A program made the position numbers and the translations under genes. This document shows positions 8,825 through 20,463 of a stretch of DNA of 27,736 nt, in pieces. Each line of letters begins with the position of its first letter. Position 1 is the stretch's first letter. Source of the stretch: Glomus cerebriforme (lineage: Eukaryota; Glomeromycota; Glomeromycetes; Glomerales; Glomeraceae); contig QKYT01000340.1 of the NCBI GenBank assembly GCA_003550305.1, forward strand, positions 23,111-50,846, read 5' to 3'. The notes under the pieces were generated by a model, which worked only from the letters and a program-made list of their open reading frames with translations, searched no databases and was not told where the DNA came from.

Positions 8825-10842
8825 TAGGATGTTCATATGGAAACTATATTGAAACTATGTCACTTCGACCAGTGAATATCGTAAATAATTTTTAAATAAA
8901 AATAAAATACGATAAAAGATGGATCATTATTTTTATTCATGTTTTTAATCATCATAAGCATTTTATTGATATAAATAAATTTTCTGAAGTTTCTACAAAT
9001 CCCTTTTAATGTTTTTTAATTGTTAAAAACTTTTGATTCAACACTTTATTATTTTTTTTAATATATAATGTGTGCGTATAATTATAATCTTATATACAAA
9101 ACATCATTCCTCTTATAGAAAATAAAAAAAAGAAGCAACTGTTTAACTGAATTTTAAAGTCATATGTCCCGAAGCACAACGAAGAACCTTTACTTCTAGA
9201 TATAGTCCGTCTGTACCGCCGCGTTCTCAACCAATAAAAATTCGTGATACCTATCGCGACGCGTCTGGTGAATAAAGAGTAAATTTTATTTATAATAGCT
9301 TAATAAAGTATGTCACGACTGTTTAATTAACATTGTATTTAATTTTATGATAAATTAAAGTTTAAATAATGATGTAAAGAAAAATATTTGTACTTTTATT
9401 ATATCAATGTAAGAGATTGCAGAAAAGAAAGCATTTTTAGTTTCCATGATAATTCAAACCTTGAACCTATTTTAGAGTAATATAATAACCAATAATTATG
9501 CAATTAATAAATAATTTAGCAAAATATTCAAGATATTATCAGATATAATTCCTCCTTTTTTATGTTAAAAAGCAACTCCCGACTGATGTTATATAATTTA
9601 ACATCATCCTAAATAGTAATTCGCAATTATTTTGATTAATTTTCTTAAAATACAGTATGCCTTATCCTTAAATTTTGAAAAACGTCATACTCAAATATTC
9701 TTTTTTTTTTTGTAATTATAATGTTCTATTATTATGGAAATATCGATTTTCGAAAAAGTTCTGAATGCGATTTTGTCAAAAAGAAATGAAAGTTTGATCT
9801 TTTCCTATGAAAAAAATATATAAAAAAGGTACACAACGTCTTAATATTATTTTCAAAGCTTTGAATTCATCTGAAGACCAAATTTATTAGATAGTTCGCT
9901 ATCCAATAATATGATCATATTTAAATTATCACGATTATCACGTAAAAATTTTCTTAATATCCTTAAACACACTTAAATACTGAGTTTTTCGTAAAACTTG
10001 TAATAAAAGTTAGATTTTAAGGAAATTTTGCAATTATTAAATATTTCTTCAAAGAAATTAATTTTAGAAATTCAAATTAAACTTTTATAGCTGTTTTGCT
10101 TTTATATCTAGAATGTTTAAATATATTTAGCCAATTCATCTATAGATTTTCTATAGATTCCACCCATTGTCCCACTCGGTTTTTATATAAAAAAGAATGC
10201 TAACTCAATAGAAATATTTCGTTATGTATTTTGGGCGTCACGTTATTTATAATAAAAAAAAAGTGTTTACCGGATAATAATCTAGTAAGAACTTAATTCT
10301 TTATTATACAAAATATTAAGTATATAACATACCTATTTATTTTGCTTAGATAGGATATGGTTTTATTTACAACGAATTTAATAATATGCTTAAATCAATT
10401 TACTATTAAGAAAAAATCTATAATAAATTATTTAACGAGTTGAAANTGTTTTATTCTAAAATCGACAAAAAAAAAAAAAATTATAATCTACGCGTTTTGT
10501 TTATACGAAGAAAAAGCTCATTTCAACTCATTAATGGTTGGAATATCACCAAAGTGTTCACAGTAACTTGTAAAAAATTAGGCTTGAGCTAATATATTAT
10601 TCGGAATAATAAAACTGAATGATAATAGAATTTCCTTCAGATCTTATCACCGTGCACAATTTCAAAAAGACAATAATAATATACATGATTATATTATACA
10701 TACATATTAAAGTCAATTTTTAAATACTATTGAAGATTTGCAATTCGCATATTCATTTAACCATTCAACACTTCATTGGTGTAATGATTTATCAGTAAAT
10801 AAATTGATTATAATCTGCAGTACTACCAGTGCACAAATAAGT
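8825..10842. other. Long gene-poor stretch with one coding-like island at 9162-9275 (plus)
   Basis: Within about 2 kb of A+T-rich DNA, 9162-9275 is distinctly GC-richer and open in one frame: ICPEAQRRTFTSRYSPSV, then PPRSQPIKIRDTYRDASGE and a TAA. The composition (Arg, Pro, Ser) is protein-like. Other frames are also fairly open there, no acceptor or start is evident, and I recognise no family. The rest shows no gene. 10680-10842 includes the 5' flank of the Sel1 gene. Confidence 0.35.
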
Positions 10843-11952
10843 ATGACAATGAAAAAAAAAGACGAAAAAAATTTTTTTTTTCCCGTAATAAATTTTATTT
10901 TATTATTATTCAACATTTCAACAATGTTTCATAACACTGAAATTCAAGTAACCAATGAATATTATAATAATTACAAATTAAATTATCAATTATCAAATAA
11001 ACAACAAATCATTCAAAAATTTGATAAAAGAAATATAAAAGAAATGGAACCTACAACTCAAAATATTAATGAAAACATATTTGAAGAGGATTTAAGTATA
11101 GTAATTGATGAATTAGTTAATCTTTATTTTAAGGAAGCAAATAAAGGAAAAGAAGAAAATGCAAGAAAGAAATATGTTTTAGATTATATTAATAATCATA
11201 AAATAAATTTACAAGAAATTTATAGTTGGCTTTTAAATAATCAAAATTATTCAAATTCTATTTATTTACTTGGATATTTTAATTATCATGGAATTGGAAT
11301 TGATATTAATAAAGAAAAAGCATTAGAATTTTATCAAAAATCAGTAGAATTAGAAAATAGTGTAGCACAATATGATCTTTCTTATATATATATGCATGGA
11401 AGAGGTATTGAAAAGGATTATAATAAAGCTTTTGAATTATCTAAAAAAATAGCAAAAAAGGGGTATTCAAGTGGAATAAATAGAGTAGGATATTGTTATG
11501 ATTGTGGTATTGGAACTGAAATTAATATGGAAAAAGCATTTGAATTATATCAAAAGGCAGCAGATTTAGGAAATTCACATGGAATAAATAATTTAGGATG
11601 GTGTTATGATCGTGGAATTGGAACTAATATTAATAAAATAAAAGCATTTGAATTATATCAAAAAGCAGCAGATTTAGATAATTCATATGGATTAAATAAT
11701 TTAGGATGTTATTATAAAAATGGAATTGGAATTAATGTTAATAAACAAAAAGCATTTGCATTATTTCAAAAAGCAGCAAATTTAGATAATGTTTTAGCTC
11801 AGTATAATGTTGCTTTAATGTATGAAAAAGGAAATGCAGTCAAAAAAGATGTGGATAAAGCAATTTATTGGTATAAAAAGTCTGCTGAAAAAGGATACCC
11901 ACGTGCTCAAAGTCGATTATTAAAGAAATTTAATTTAAAATTTTATTCTTAA
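10843..11952 (+). CDS. Sel1-like repeat protein
   Basis: The ATG at 10843 gives 369 residues; the ATG at 11044 (MEPTTQNINENIF) gives 302. The frame is open further upstream but without ATG. Six Sel1-type repeats of 36 residues run from about residue 140 to near the end, with the pattern LGYxYxxGIGxxxNxxKAFELYQKAADLxNS. Repeats 3 to 5 are almost identical, with a 108-base period. Sel1 repeats are alpha/alpha solenoids that scaffold protein complexes. The stretch around NENIFEEDLSIVIDELVNLY, KGKEENARKKYVLDYINNHK and LQEIYSWLLNNQN resembles the linker found in Rhizophagus proteins between a kinase domain and Sel1 repeats (from memory). No kinase motif precedes it here, so this may be a 5'-truncated member. 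With the upstream ATG the N-terminus is Lys-rich followed by a hydrophobic run (FFFPVINFILLLFN), possibly a signal-anchor. Confidence 0.8.
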   Translation: MTMKKKDEKNFFFPVINFILLLFNISTMFHNTEIQVTNEYYNNYKLNYQLSNKQQIIQKFDKRNIKEMEPTTQNINENIFEEDLSIVIDELVNLYFKEANKGKEENARKKYVLDYINNHKINLQEIYSWLLNNQNYSNSIYLLGYFNYHGIGIDINKEKALEFYQKSVELENSVAQYDLSYIYMHGRGIEKDYNKAFELSKKIAKKGYSSGINRVGYCYDCGIGTEINMEKAFELYQKAADLGNSHGINNLGWCYDRGIGTNINKIKAFELYQKAADLDNSYGLNNLGCYYKNGIGINVNKQKAFALFQKAANLDNVLAQYNVALMYEKGNAVKKDVDKAIYWYKKSAEKGYPRAQSRLLKKFNLKFYS

Positions 11953-13500
11953 TTCCAATATTATATTGCAGAATATTACATTATTATACATAGTTATTAG
12001 CATTGGATAGAAAGTTGTTGTTCAATTGTAAATTTTTTTTTATCTCTCTAAAGTTTGGGTATTGAGAATTAAATGGATTTATTTATAATAGTTTTAGATA
12101 TATATAAAGGTTTCAATTCTTTTACAAATATTTTTATGGTGTGTTTATGATATTTTATATTCTTTTTAACTTGTAAATGTACCAAATTAAAGCAAAAACT
12201 TGTCAATACGCATAAAAATGACGACCATTGTGTTTCATTCACAAACATTTTATACGCTGTGTAGCAGTTTCCAGAAAATAATGCATCCGTTATGTATACT
12301 TAATTATTTTCCAAGCGAGTATGCAATTAATAAAATACATTTTATTGTTTTAAACTGCATTAGATAGTATAGAGTAAATATAAAGTTTTTAATAATATAA
12401 TTTTTTACAGTTATTAAAAAATAAATAATACGTGTTATATAAATACAATGTGAATTGTGTTCTCTCATAAATTGATGATTAGTTATTGTAAAGTTTTCAA
12501 TTGAGTCACGATAAAGTGAAAATTTGGTATGTAATATATATATAAGCGTATCAGTCAAAAGAACTGAAACAAAAAGAGACTAATCGTTTCATAATTTTTG
12601 ATAAAAGGAATATATTGATTTACGTAAAAATTAAAATATATCATTATACTGTATATGGAGTTAGACGACCCATTGAGTGGATTTTAGATTAATTTTAGAT
12701 TCGTTCCTTGCGAATTGAATATGATTTATCAATTTCACGCTAGAAAATTTACAAAAATTAGTAATTTTTACAATAAATCACAAAAATAAAAAAAATATTT
12801 TCCTGATATTTACTGTATATATCAAATAATAAATTTAAATTATTCCGCCAGTACGCTATAAATGTACTTAGTTTTTGATTCTATCGTTTCGTTATTGCCC
12901 AAAACTCAAAACCGCAATACTCTGAAATTATTGTAAGACTAACATTATTAAATGTTCACGTAATTTTCTGAGCATTTTTAAATAATGAGAATTCTTTTTG
13001 GATCTTTTTCAAGTATTTCATTTCCATGGATCCCAATTACAATAAACAAAAAAGAAGAATAAATTATAAATTAACGTGATGAAAGAATGTGATAGGCCAA
13101 ATTAAAAACATTACAAAATAAATATAATTCATTAAAAATCGATTTAAAGCATTATATTCAGCGTTAAAATAATACAGTACTTTGACATTCAGGGATATAA
13201 CTTACGCCACTTAAAAATTATAATCATAATATTCATCTTTTATATAATCATAATATAAGATATCTACAAATTATTCAAAAAAAAAGATACAATAATTTGA
13301 TTTATTTAATAATATTAAAAATATTCCAATTATCATATTATTAGAACAATTAAATTTTTAACCATTGTCCTTCATTCTTATTACATATTTCAAGTCATTC
13401 TGATTTGATTTATGATTTTATGATTCAATTAGCTGTTAGATTTTTGTTTATTTATAGTATTTTCGGGATGATTATGTAGGCGCAGGCGGTATTACCCTAA
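11953..13500. other. Intergenic, no gene seen
   Basis: About 1.5 kb of A+T-rich sequence. Open frames here, such as one on the minus strand at 12304-12558, consist of Ile/Tyr/Phe/Asn-rich noise. No repeat partner inside the window was found. Confidence 0.5.
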
Positions 13501-13530
13501 CATTAGTATATTATTAATATAATGATACGT

Positions 13531-13670
13531 TCAATCTAACCATAATCGTAATAATTTATAAAATACTTTTGATGTCAATAAAATGAATAATTTTGATTAA
13601 TAATTAATCTGACTAACACTTTATGATTGATTAAAATCCAGACGTACTAAAATATATAAAGCACATACTT
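13531..13670 (+). promoter_or_regulatory. Conserved upstream region of ATPase gene 1
   Basis: TCAATCTAACCATAATCGTA (13531-13550) and a TATA-like AATATATAAA followed by GCACATACTT (13651-13670) recur before all three ATPase genes. The TATA-like word is about 85 bases before the ATG. Conservation in all three units supports a promoter role, though shared descent alone could explain it. Confidence 0.5.
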
Positions 13671-13737
13671 TTTTTTTTTAGTTTTTAAAAACTTTTAAAA
13701 AAATCCAAAATAAGATTTTTATTTTCTATCAGAAATT

Positions 13738-14960
13738 ATGACTCTTTATAATTTTAATATTTTAAATTTTCGCAAATCTTCTCGCAAAGATGCTTTAAAT
13801 AAAGAAGTATTATTGAAAGAAAACAAAATTATTGACCAACAAGATCATCGTAACATAGCAAAATTGATTGTTGACCGTAATAACCCAGCCGAAAGTTATT
13901 ATTTGTTATTTGGACCTCAAGGTGTTGGAAAATCTATGTTGATTACTTTAGCAAAAGAAGCTGCTGAAAAAGAAGTATTTTATATTGATGGATCTGATGA
14001 ATTTAAACTTCCCAGAAATTTATCTCGAGAAATGAAAAATTATGTATCTGACACTGACTATATTAATTGTGACAAAGTTTATCAAAAATTTGAAAAATTT
14101 GCAGAAAAAAAGAAAAAAAAAGAAAACTGCACTCCTCTTCTTATCATTGATGATGTTAAAGTACGTGGATTCTCTAATTATTATAACGTGATACGAAAAA
14201 TTCAACATGATGCAAGAAATGCTGCAGAAAATGGCAATTATAATGTTATGTTTGTTACGAATGACCAAATGACATTACAATTTTTCTTGGGTATAATTGA
14301 TTTCTTTAAATTTTGATATGTATTTTAAATCTTCAGTTTATAATAACATACTTTTATACATTTTTATAGATGATCCTGCGGAATCTCATATGGAAATTCT
14401 TTACCTTGGAGATTTGAATGAAGATGTAGCATTATCTTATTTACTTAAACATGGTATCGACAGAGATACTGCCAGAGAGATTTATAAAGCATTTGGCGGT
14501 AGAATTATTAACTTAACACATGCAATTAATTACTTTAAAAGAAATAATGAAAGTAAAAATTTCTTAAATGGTAAATTTTTGATTTTATTATAAAATATTA
14601 TATATAATATATAGTATTATCAAATATTAACATTATTTTTTCTTTTCAATAGATTATTTTGATGGGAAATCTATTTCAATCATTAATAGATTGGATAAAT
14701 GTGTAAATAAGAAAAATCGTTCAAAAGTTTTTGAGTTCCTGTATAATCATTCTGAACAACCATTTAGTCGATCGGAATTTAAAATATATAAGAATATGGA
14801 TCATGAGAATGATGAGAATGATAGAATTTATTCTAGTCTAGTAGAAAATGGTATATTAACAATGGCTAAAAACTTTAAAAAAGTTACATTTGTATCGCCA
14901 TTTACAAGATATGTTTTCAAGAATTTATATGAGGATGAATTTACTTCTATTATGAATTGA
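13738..14960 (+). CDS. P-loop ATPase, array copy 1, lacking the leader
   Basis: Three exons, 13738-14290, 14370-14570 and 14653-14960, join to 353 residues. Both introns start GTATAA/GTAAAT and end in (T/A)TAG, are 79 and 82 bases long, and interrupt codons after the first base. Walker A is GPQGVGKS (59-66) and Walker B LLIIDD (134-139). MFVTND (171-176) fits a sensor-1 strand. Exon 2 has YLGDLNEDVALSYLL and GGRIINL, like the lid of STAND/ATPase_2-type AAA+ proteins. Exon 3 ends with a likely helical or winged-helix segment (VFEFLYNHSEQPFSRSEF). Compared with the next two genes it lacks the first 76 codons (leader and membrane helix): its ATG joins almost directly to the LYNFNILN segment. It therefore probably works in the cytosol or nucleus. 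Substrate unknown. AATAAA at 15053 is a possible polyadenylation signal. Confidence 0.8.
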
Positions 14961-15557
14961 TATTAAAGAATCATATTAGAAAAATCTATTTCATAAGACA
15001 TATATATACTCTATATATTTTAAAAGATTTATGACTTTACTATAACTATAATAATAAATATTATTCATTTATATCATATTTTTTTTTAGTGTATTTTGGA
15101 GTAAATTTGGTTTATATTAATATTATTATTGCATAAAAGGTCATTTAGTCATGGATAAAATTTAAATATTTTTGATATTCATCGAAAAATATAAAGCCGA
15201 TATCTATTATTGAGTCTGGTTCAATTTCTAATTTTAGTCATAATACCATTATAATCCAAATTATTTCTCAACCGACTTCAAATTAATCTGCTGCAGCTTT
15301 CATTTTGTTTTTACAAAAAATATTAAAACATCTGTCATTCATTAAAAAAAATTGCATATTAAAACTTTGTTAAAGTTTTACAATTATTAAATGCTTTTAA
15401 AAATTTTATTACTTTTTGTTTTTGTGAAATAATTTAAAATATAATAACCAGCCTTAATAATGATGTTCAACGATAAATATACAAAAAAAAAAAAGGATTA
15501 GTGCCATTTTTATTCATATATCGCATACATTACTACAGTATAAATCTGCTATAAACT

Positions 15558-15735
15558 TAATCTAACCATAATTGTGATAATGTACAAAGTAATTTTGATT
15601 CAAGAAAATTAATTCGGAAATAAAAGATTTAGCTTCAAATGAGTCATTTTGATAAAGATTATTTAACGGAAATATTCTTACATCAATGTATGATTTATTC
15701 AATATTGTAAATATATATAGTTTAAAACGCATACT
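15558..15735 (+). promoter_or_regulatory. Conserved upstream region of ATPase gene 2
   Basis: TAATCTAACCATAATTGTGA from 15558, then ATATATATAG (15711-15720) and CGCATACTTC shortly before the ATG at 15787. The same order and similar spacing occur before the other two copies. Confidence 0.5.
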
Positions 15736-15786
15736 TCTTTTAATTTTTAACTTTCAAATTTAAAAAATAAGCATATTATTTGCAAT

Positions 15787-17221
15787 ATGCCAAGTCTCAT
15801 CTTTCATAATATTGCACGGTTATCTTTACAACATAGTAGACATACATTGTTACAAAGATTTTATACACAAAATCCTCTAAAAAATACAAATATAGGAAAA
15901 AGATTTTATGCACAAAATTATAAACAAAATTCTAAACAAAAATCTATACAAATTTCTCAAAAAAACAATACACTTAAAAAATTTCTCTTTGCAACTTTGG
16001 CAATAAATTCGACTGCTATATGTCTTTATCATTTTGATATTTTAAATACTGAAAATATACACAAATCTTTTCGCAAATATGTTTTAAATGAAGTATCATT
16101 GGAGGAAAAAATTATTGATCAACAAGATCATCGTGACATAGCGCAATTGATTGTTGATCGGAATAACCCAGCCGAAAGTTATTATTTGTTATTTGGACCT
16201 CGAGGTGTTGGAAAATCTACGTTGGCTACTTTAGCATCAGAATCTGCTAAAAAAGGTGTATTGTATGTTGATGCGTCTGATTATTCTCAATTTACCAGAA
16301 ATTTATCTCAAGAAATAAAAAAATTAAATTATCTAAATTATGTGTGGCCTGACTCTGACTCCTATGATTTTCGTAATTGGAAAATAGTTTTTGATAAATT
16401 TGAAAAAATTGCAAAGACAAAGAGAAGAAAAGAAAACTATACTCCTCTTCTTATCATTGATAATATTAATATGGATAAAGATTATTTATTTTATTTTGAT
16501 ATGATACGAACGATCCAACATTCTGTAAAAGAAGCTGTTGGCAAATATAGTGTTATGTTTATTACGAATGACAAAAAAACAGTAGAATTTTTATTAGGTA
16601 TAAATTTTTTCTTTAAATTTGATATGTATTTAGACATTTTTATAACATTATATATTTTATAGGTTATGATACCGTAGCATCTCATATGGAAATTCTTTAC
16701 CTTGGAGACTTAAATGAAGATGTAGCATTATCTTATTTACTTGAATATGAAGTTGATAAAGAAACTGCCAAGGAGATTTATAAAACTTGCGGTGGTAGAA
16801 TTATTGACTTAAAAAATGCAGTTAATTACTTTATAAGAAACAAAGGAAATAAAACTTTCACAAATGGTAAATTTCTATTATTATTATAGAAATTATACGT
16901 ATACAGTATATTCAATATTAATATATATTATTTTTCTTTTCAATAGATTATTTTGATAGAAAAGCTATTCAAATCATTAAAAAATTGGATAAATGTGTAG
17001 ATAAGGAAAATCAGTCAAAAGTTCTTGAATTCCTGTATAATCATTCTGATCGACCATTTAATCAATCAGAATTTAAAATACATGAAAATAAGAATGTTGA
17101 GAATGACAAGATTTATAATGATCTAGTAAGTAATAACATATTAACAATAGCTAAAAACCTAAAAACTACGTTTGAATCACCATTTACAAGATATGTTTTT
17201 GAGAATTTATACAAAGCTTGA
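15787..17221 (+). CDS. P-loop ATPase, array copy 2, with mitochondrial-type leader and membrane helix
   Basis: Exons 15787-16597, 16663-16866 and 16947-17221 give 429 residues. The introns (65 and 80 bases) sit exactly as in the neighbours. Residues 1-45 are Arg/Ser/Leu-rich and lack acids, with RFYTQN and RFYAQN in tandem, like a mitochondrial presequence. A membrane helix spans about 64-82 (KKFLFATLAINSTAICLYHF). Walker A is GPRGVGKST (137-145), Walker B LLIIDN (221-226), and a sensor-1-like VMFITND lies at 256-262. Lid motifs YLGDLNEDVALSYLL and GGRIIDL are in exon 2. The fold looks like the STAND/archaeal ATPase_2 group of AAA+ proteins (family level, by motif). The usual Walker B Glu is Asn here, so hydrolysis may be weak. 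A location at a mitochondrial membrane is inference. AATAAA follows at 17341. Confidence 0.85.
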
Positions 17222-17792
17222 AGATTGAATGAATCTATTATGAATTAGTATTAAAGGATCATATCAGGAAAAATGTTTAAAATTAGGAATCCTATTTTCA
17301 TAAGTAAGACATGGTAACTCTATATACTCTTGATGACTTTAATAAAGAAATGATATGAATATATAATAATGTTTATAAATTTCTTATTTAGTAAAGTGTG
17401 TTTTAGAGTAAAGTTGTTTCAAAATATTATTATTGCAATATAAATATAAAGATCAATCAGTTATTTATTGTAAAGTATAAATATAGAAAGTCACTACTAG
17501 TTAATATTCATCAATATCTACCGTTATTGAGTCTGATTTAAATTTCCAATCCTATAATATTCCTTATTTTATATTTTAAGATCGTATATTAAAACTTTAT
17601 TAAAGTTCCAAAAACAATTATTTAACATTTTAATTCTTTAAAACATCCATTAGTTTTTTTATGAAACATAATATCACAATCAGTTTTAATAATGTAGAAA
17701 CATACGAAAAAAAAAGAATTAAATATGTTATAACCTTTACATTTACTCTTCCATTATCGCCTAAAATCGTAACATTAAATGTAATAGTTTTT

Positions 17793-17991
17793 TCAACCTA
17801 ACCATAGTTGTAATAATGTATAAATTACTTTTGATTTCAACAAATTAATTGGATTTAATAAAAGATTTAGCATTGAATGAGTCACTTTGATAATAACATA
17901 TATACAGTACATAGTTGATTAATATCCACTGAGAACATTAATGTATGACTTATCTAATATTATAAATGTATATAATTCATAGCACATACTT
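17793..17991 (+). promoter_or_regulatory. Conserved upstream region of ATPase gene 3
   Basis: TCAACCTAACCATAGTTGTA starts at 17793. A TATA-like TGTATATAATTC and then GCACATACT lie near 17966-17991. The order and spacing match those before the other two ATPase copies. Confidence 0.5.
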
Positions 17992-18045
17992 TTAGATTTT
18001 AACTTTCAAAAATCAAATTAAGCATATTATTTTCTTACCAGAAGT

Positions 18046-19469
18046 ATGTTAAGTCTTATTCTTCGTAATGGTGTACGGTTATCCTTGCAACGTAGTAAAC
18101 ATACATTGTTACAAAGATTTTATACACAAAATCCTCTAAAAAATACAGATATAGGAAAAAGATTTTATGCACAAAATGCTACTAAACAAAAATCTACACA
18201 AATTTATCAAAAAAACCATACACTTAAAAAATATCTCTTTGCAATTTTGGCAGTGAATTCAACTGCTATATGTCTTTATAATTTTAATATTTTGAATATT
18301 GAAGATATTCACAAAACTTTTCGCAAATATGTTTTAAATGAAACATCATTGAAGAGAGAAAACATAATTATTAATCAACAAGATCATCATGACATAGCAC
18401 AATTGATTGTTGATCGTAATAAACAAGCCAAAAGTTATTATTTATTATTTGGACCTCAAGGTGTTGGAAAATCTATTTTAGCTACTTTAGCAACAGAATC
18501 TGCTAAAAAAGGAGTATTGTATGTTGATGCGTCTGATTATTCTCAATTTACCAGAAATTTATCTCAAGAAATAAAAAAATTAAATTATCTAAATTATGTG
18601 TGGCCTGTCTCTGACTCCTCTGATTCTTGTGATTGGAAAAAAGTTTTTCATGAATTTGAAAAAATTGCAAAGACAAAGAAAAGAAAAGAAAACTATACTC
18701 CTCTTCTCATAATTGATAATATTAGAAACAAATATTATTTATCTGAAATGATAAAAATGATTCAACATTCTGCAAAATATGCTGCAGAACATGGCAATTA
18801 TAATGTAATGTTTATTACAAATGACAAAATGACAGTAGACTTTTTATTAGGTATAATTATTTCTTTAATTTGATGTGTTTAAAATCTTTATAATAACATA
18901 CTTTATGCATTTTATAGATAATGATGCGAAATCTCATATGGAGATTATTTATCTTGGAGACTTAAATGAAGACGTAGCATTATCTTATTTACTTAAACAT
19001 GAAGTTGATAAAGATACCGCCAAAGAGATTTATAAAATTTTTGGTGGTAGAATTATTGACTTAACACATGCAATTAATTATTTCAAAAGAAATAAAGGAA
19101 ATAAAAATTTCTTAAATGGTAAATTTCTTTTTTTTTTATAATAAAAATTATCACATGATATACAGTATATTCAATATTAATCTTATTTTATTTTTAATAG
19201 ATTATATTGATATGAAATCTATTCAAATCAATAATAAATTTGGATGTGTAGATAAGGAAAATCAGTCAAAGGTACTTGAGTTCTTGTATAATCATTCTGA
19301 TCGACCATTTAATCAATCAGAATTCAAAATACATGAAATTAATGAAAAGAATATTGAGATTTATAATTATCTAGTAAGAAATAACATATTAACAATGTCT
19401 GAAAACTTTAAAACTACGTTTGAGTCGCCATTTACAAGATACGTTTTCAAGAATTTATACAAAGCTTGA
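18046..19469 (+). CDS. P-loop ATPase, array copy 3, with mitochondrial-type leader and membrane helix
   Basis: Exons 18046-18850, 18918-19118 and 19201-19469 give 424 residues, with introns of 67 and 82 bases in the conserved places. The leader (MLSLILRNGVRLSLQRSK, then RFYTQN and RFYAQN) and membrane helix (KKYLFAILAVNSTAICLYNF, about 61-80) are close to copy 2. Walker A is GPQGVGKS (136-143), Walker B LLIIDN (220-225) and sensor-1-like VMFITND 254-260. YLGDLNEDVALSYLL and GGRIIDL lie in exon 2. The C-terminal LEFLYNHSDRPFNQSEFK is nearly identical to copy 2. As in copy 2, Asn replaces the catalytic Glu after the Walker B Asp. Intact frame and splice sites suggest a working gene. AATAAA at 19558 is a likely polyadenylation signal. 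Role in the cell not known. Confidence 0.85.
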
Positions 19470-20000
19470 ATTTATTTGTATTATGAATTTATAGTATAAA
19501 GGATCATATCAGGAAAATGTTTAAAATCAGGAACCCTATTTCATAAGACATGAATTTAATAAAGAAAATGATACGAACAATTAAATTTTTCATTATATTA
19601 AAGTGTATTTTGAAGTAAATTTGATTTAATGTATTAATGAAATACAAACATAAAGATCATTCGATCATGGACTCGCGCAAATTGCAAAGTATAAATACGG
19701 AAAGTCATTATTTGTTCGAACATTGTTATTGAGTATTTGAGTCCCAATTCTAGTTATAATAAATAATATGATAACAAACTATTTCATATTAATCTGCTAC
19801 ATAATGCAGCTTTTGCTTTATTTTATAAAAAATATTAGAAACATAAGTCATTATTTAAAAAAGATCATATATTAAAACTTTTATCATTTTAATTCTTTGA
19901 AAAACTAAATTTAGTATTTCAGTTTTGTGAAATATTGTAAACATAACTAGTTTTAATATAAATGTTCAATATTTGATCAGGAACGTATAAGAAAGGAAAC

Positions 20001-20463
20001 CTTAAAAAACTTCCACATCATTGTACTGTAGATAACGCGGAACCTATATAATATAAATACCATTAGACAATTAATGACAATTTCAATGTAAATAAAGCAA
20101 AAAATGATCAAATAATTTAACGACTTTTATCTTTCTTAGGAAAATTTTGTATTTTTTTTCTTTCTGAAAGAGTTTATTAAGTCTAAATGGTTTCAAGTAT
20201 AATGAGCGATCATTAAAGGTAAGAATCAGTTTTTTTTTAAAAAAAAGTAGTAAGGTAAATAAAGTTGTGTAAATTTGTATTTTTATTGATGAAAAGGTTG
20301 AATATTTCATTTTTAATGAAAATTTTTCGTTCTTTAGCAGAGGGAATGTGTATATCAATTATACTTAAATTTGCTTAAAATTTAAATGTCTAATACAGTC
20401 AAACAAAGGTTTTGATATGAATATGTCAAAAAATTGGTATCTTGTCATAAATTATTCCTTGAT
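20001..20463. other. Intergenic after the ATPase array
   Basis: The tandem-unit homology has ended by about 20000. Nothing recognisable follows up to the minus-strand gene that ends at 20464. A minus-strand open frame at 20083-20358 is Phe/Lys/Leu-rich noise. Confidence 0.5.

Larger units (their letters stand above)
13500..20000 (+). repeat. Three-unit tandem array of the ATPase gene
   Basis: Three head-to-tail units, each with an upstream block, a three-exon gene and a downstream spacer. Corresponding points (first base of exon 2) are 14370, 16663 and 18918, giving periods of 2293 and 2255 bases. The spacers are homologous too: all share GTGTNTTTTNGAGTAAA-type words, and units 1 and 3 share TATTGAGT and TTAATCTGCT. 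The last unit fades out after about 19975, near TGTTCAATATTTGATC. Units 2 and 3 are closer to each other than to unit 1. The arrangement indicates unequal exchange or repeated local duplication. Confidence 0.85.

Noticed and set aside
8591..8836. Minus-strand open frame of 81 codons
   Set aside because: Lies across the inverted repeat at 8713-8824, with no recognisable protein features.
12304..12558. Minus-strand open frame of 84 codons
   Set aside because: Composition typical of random A+T frames (Ile, Tyr, Phe), no neighbour support.
14020..14268. Minus-strand open frame inside ATPase gene 1
   Set aside because: Antisense shadow of exon 1, which has Walker motifs and conserved splice sites on the plus strand.
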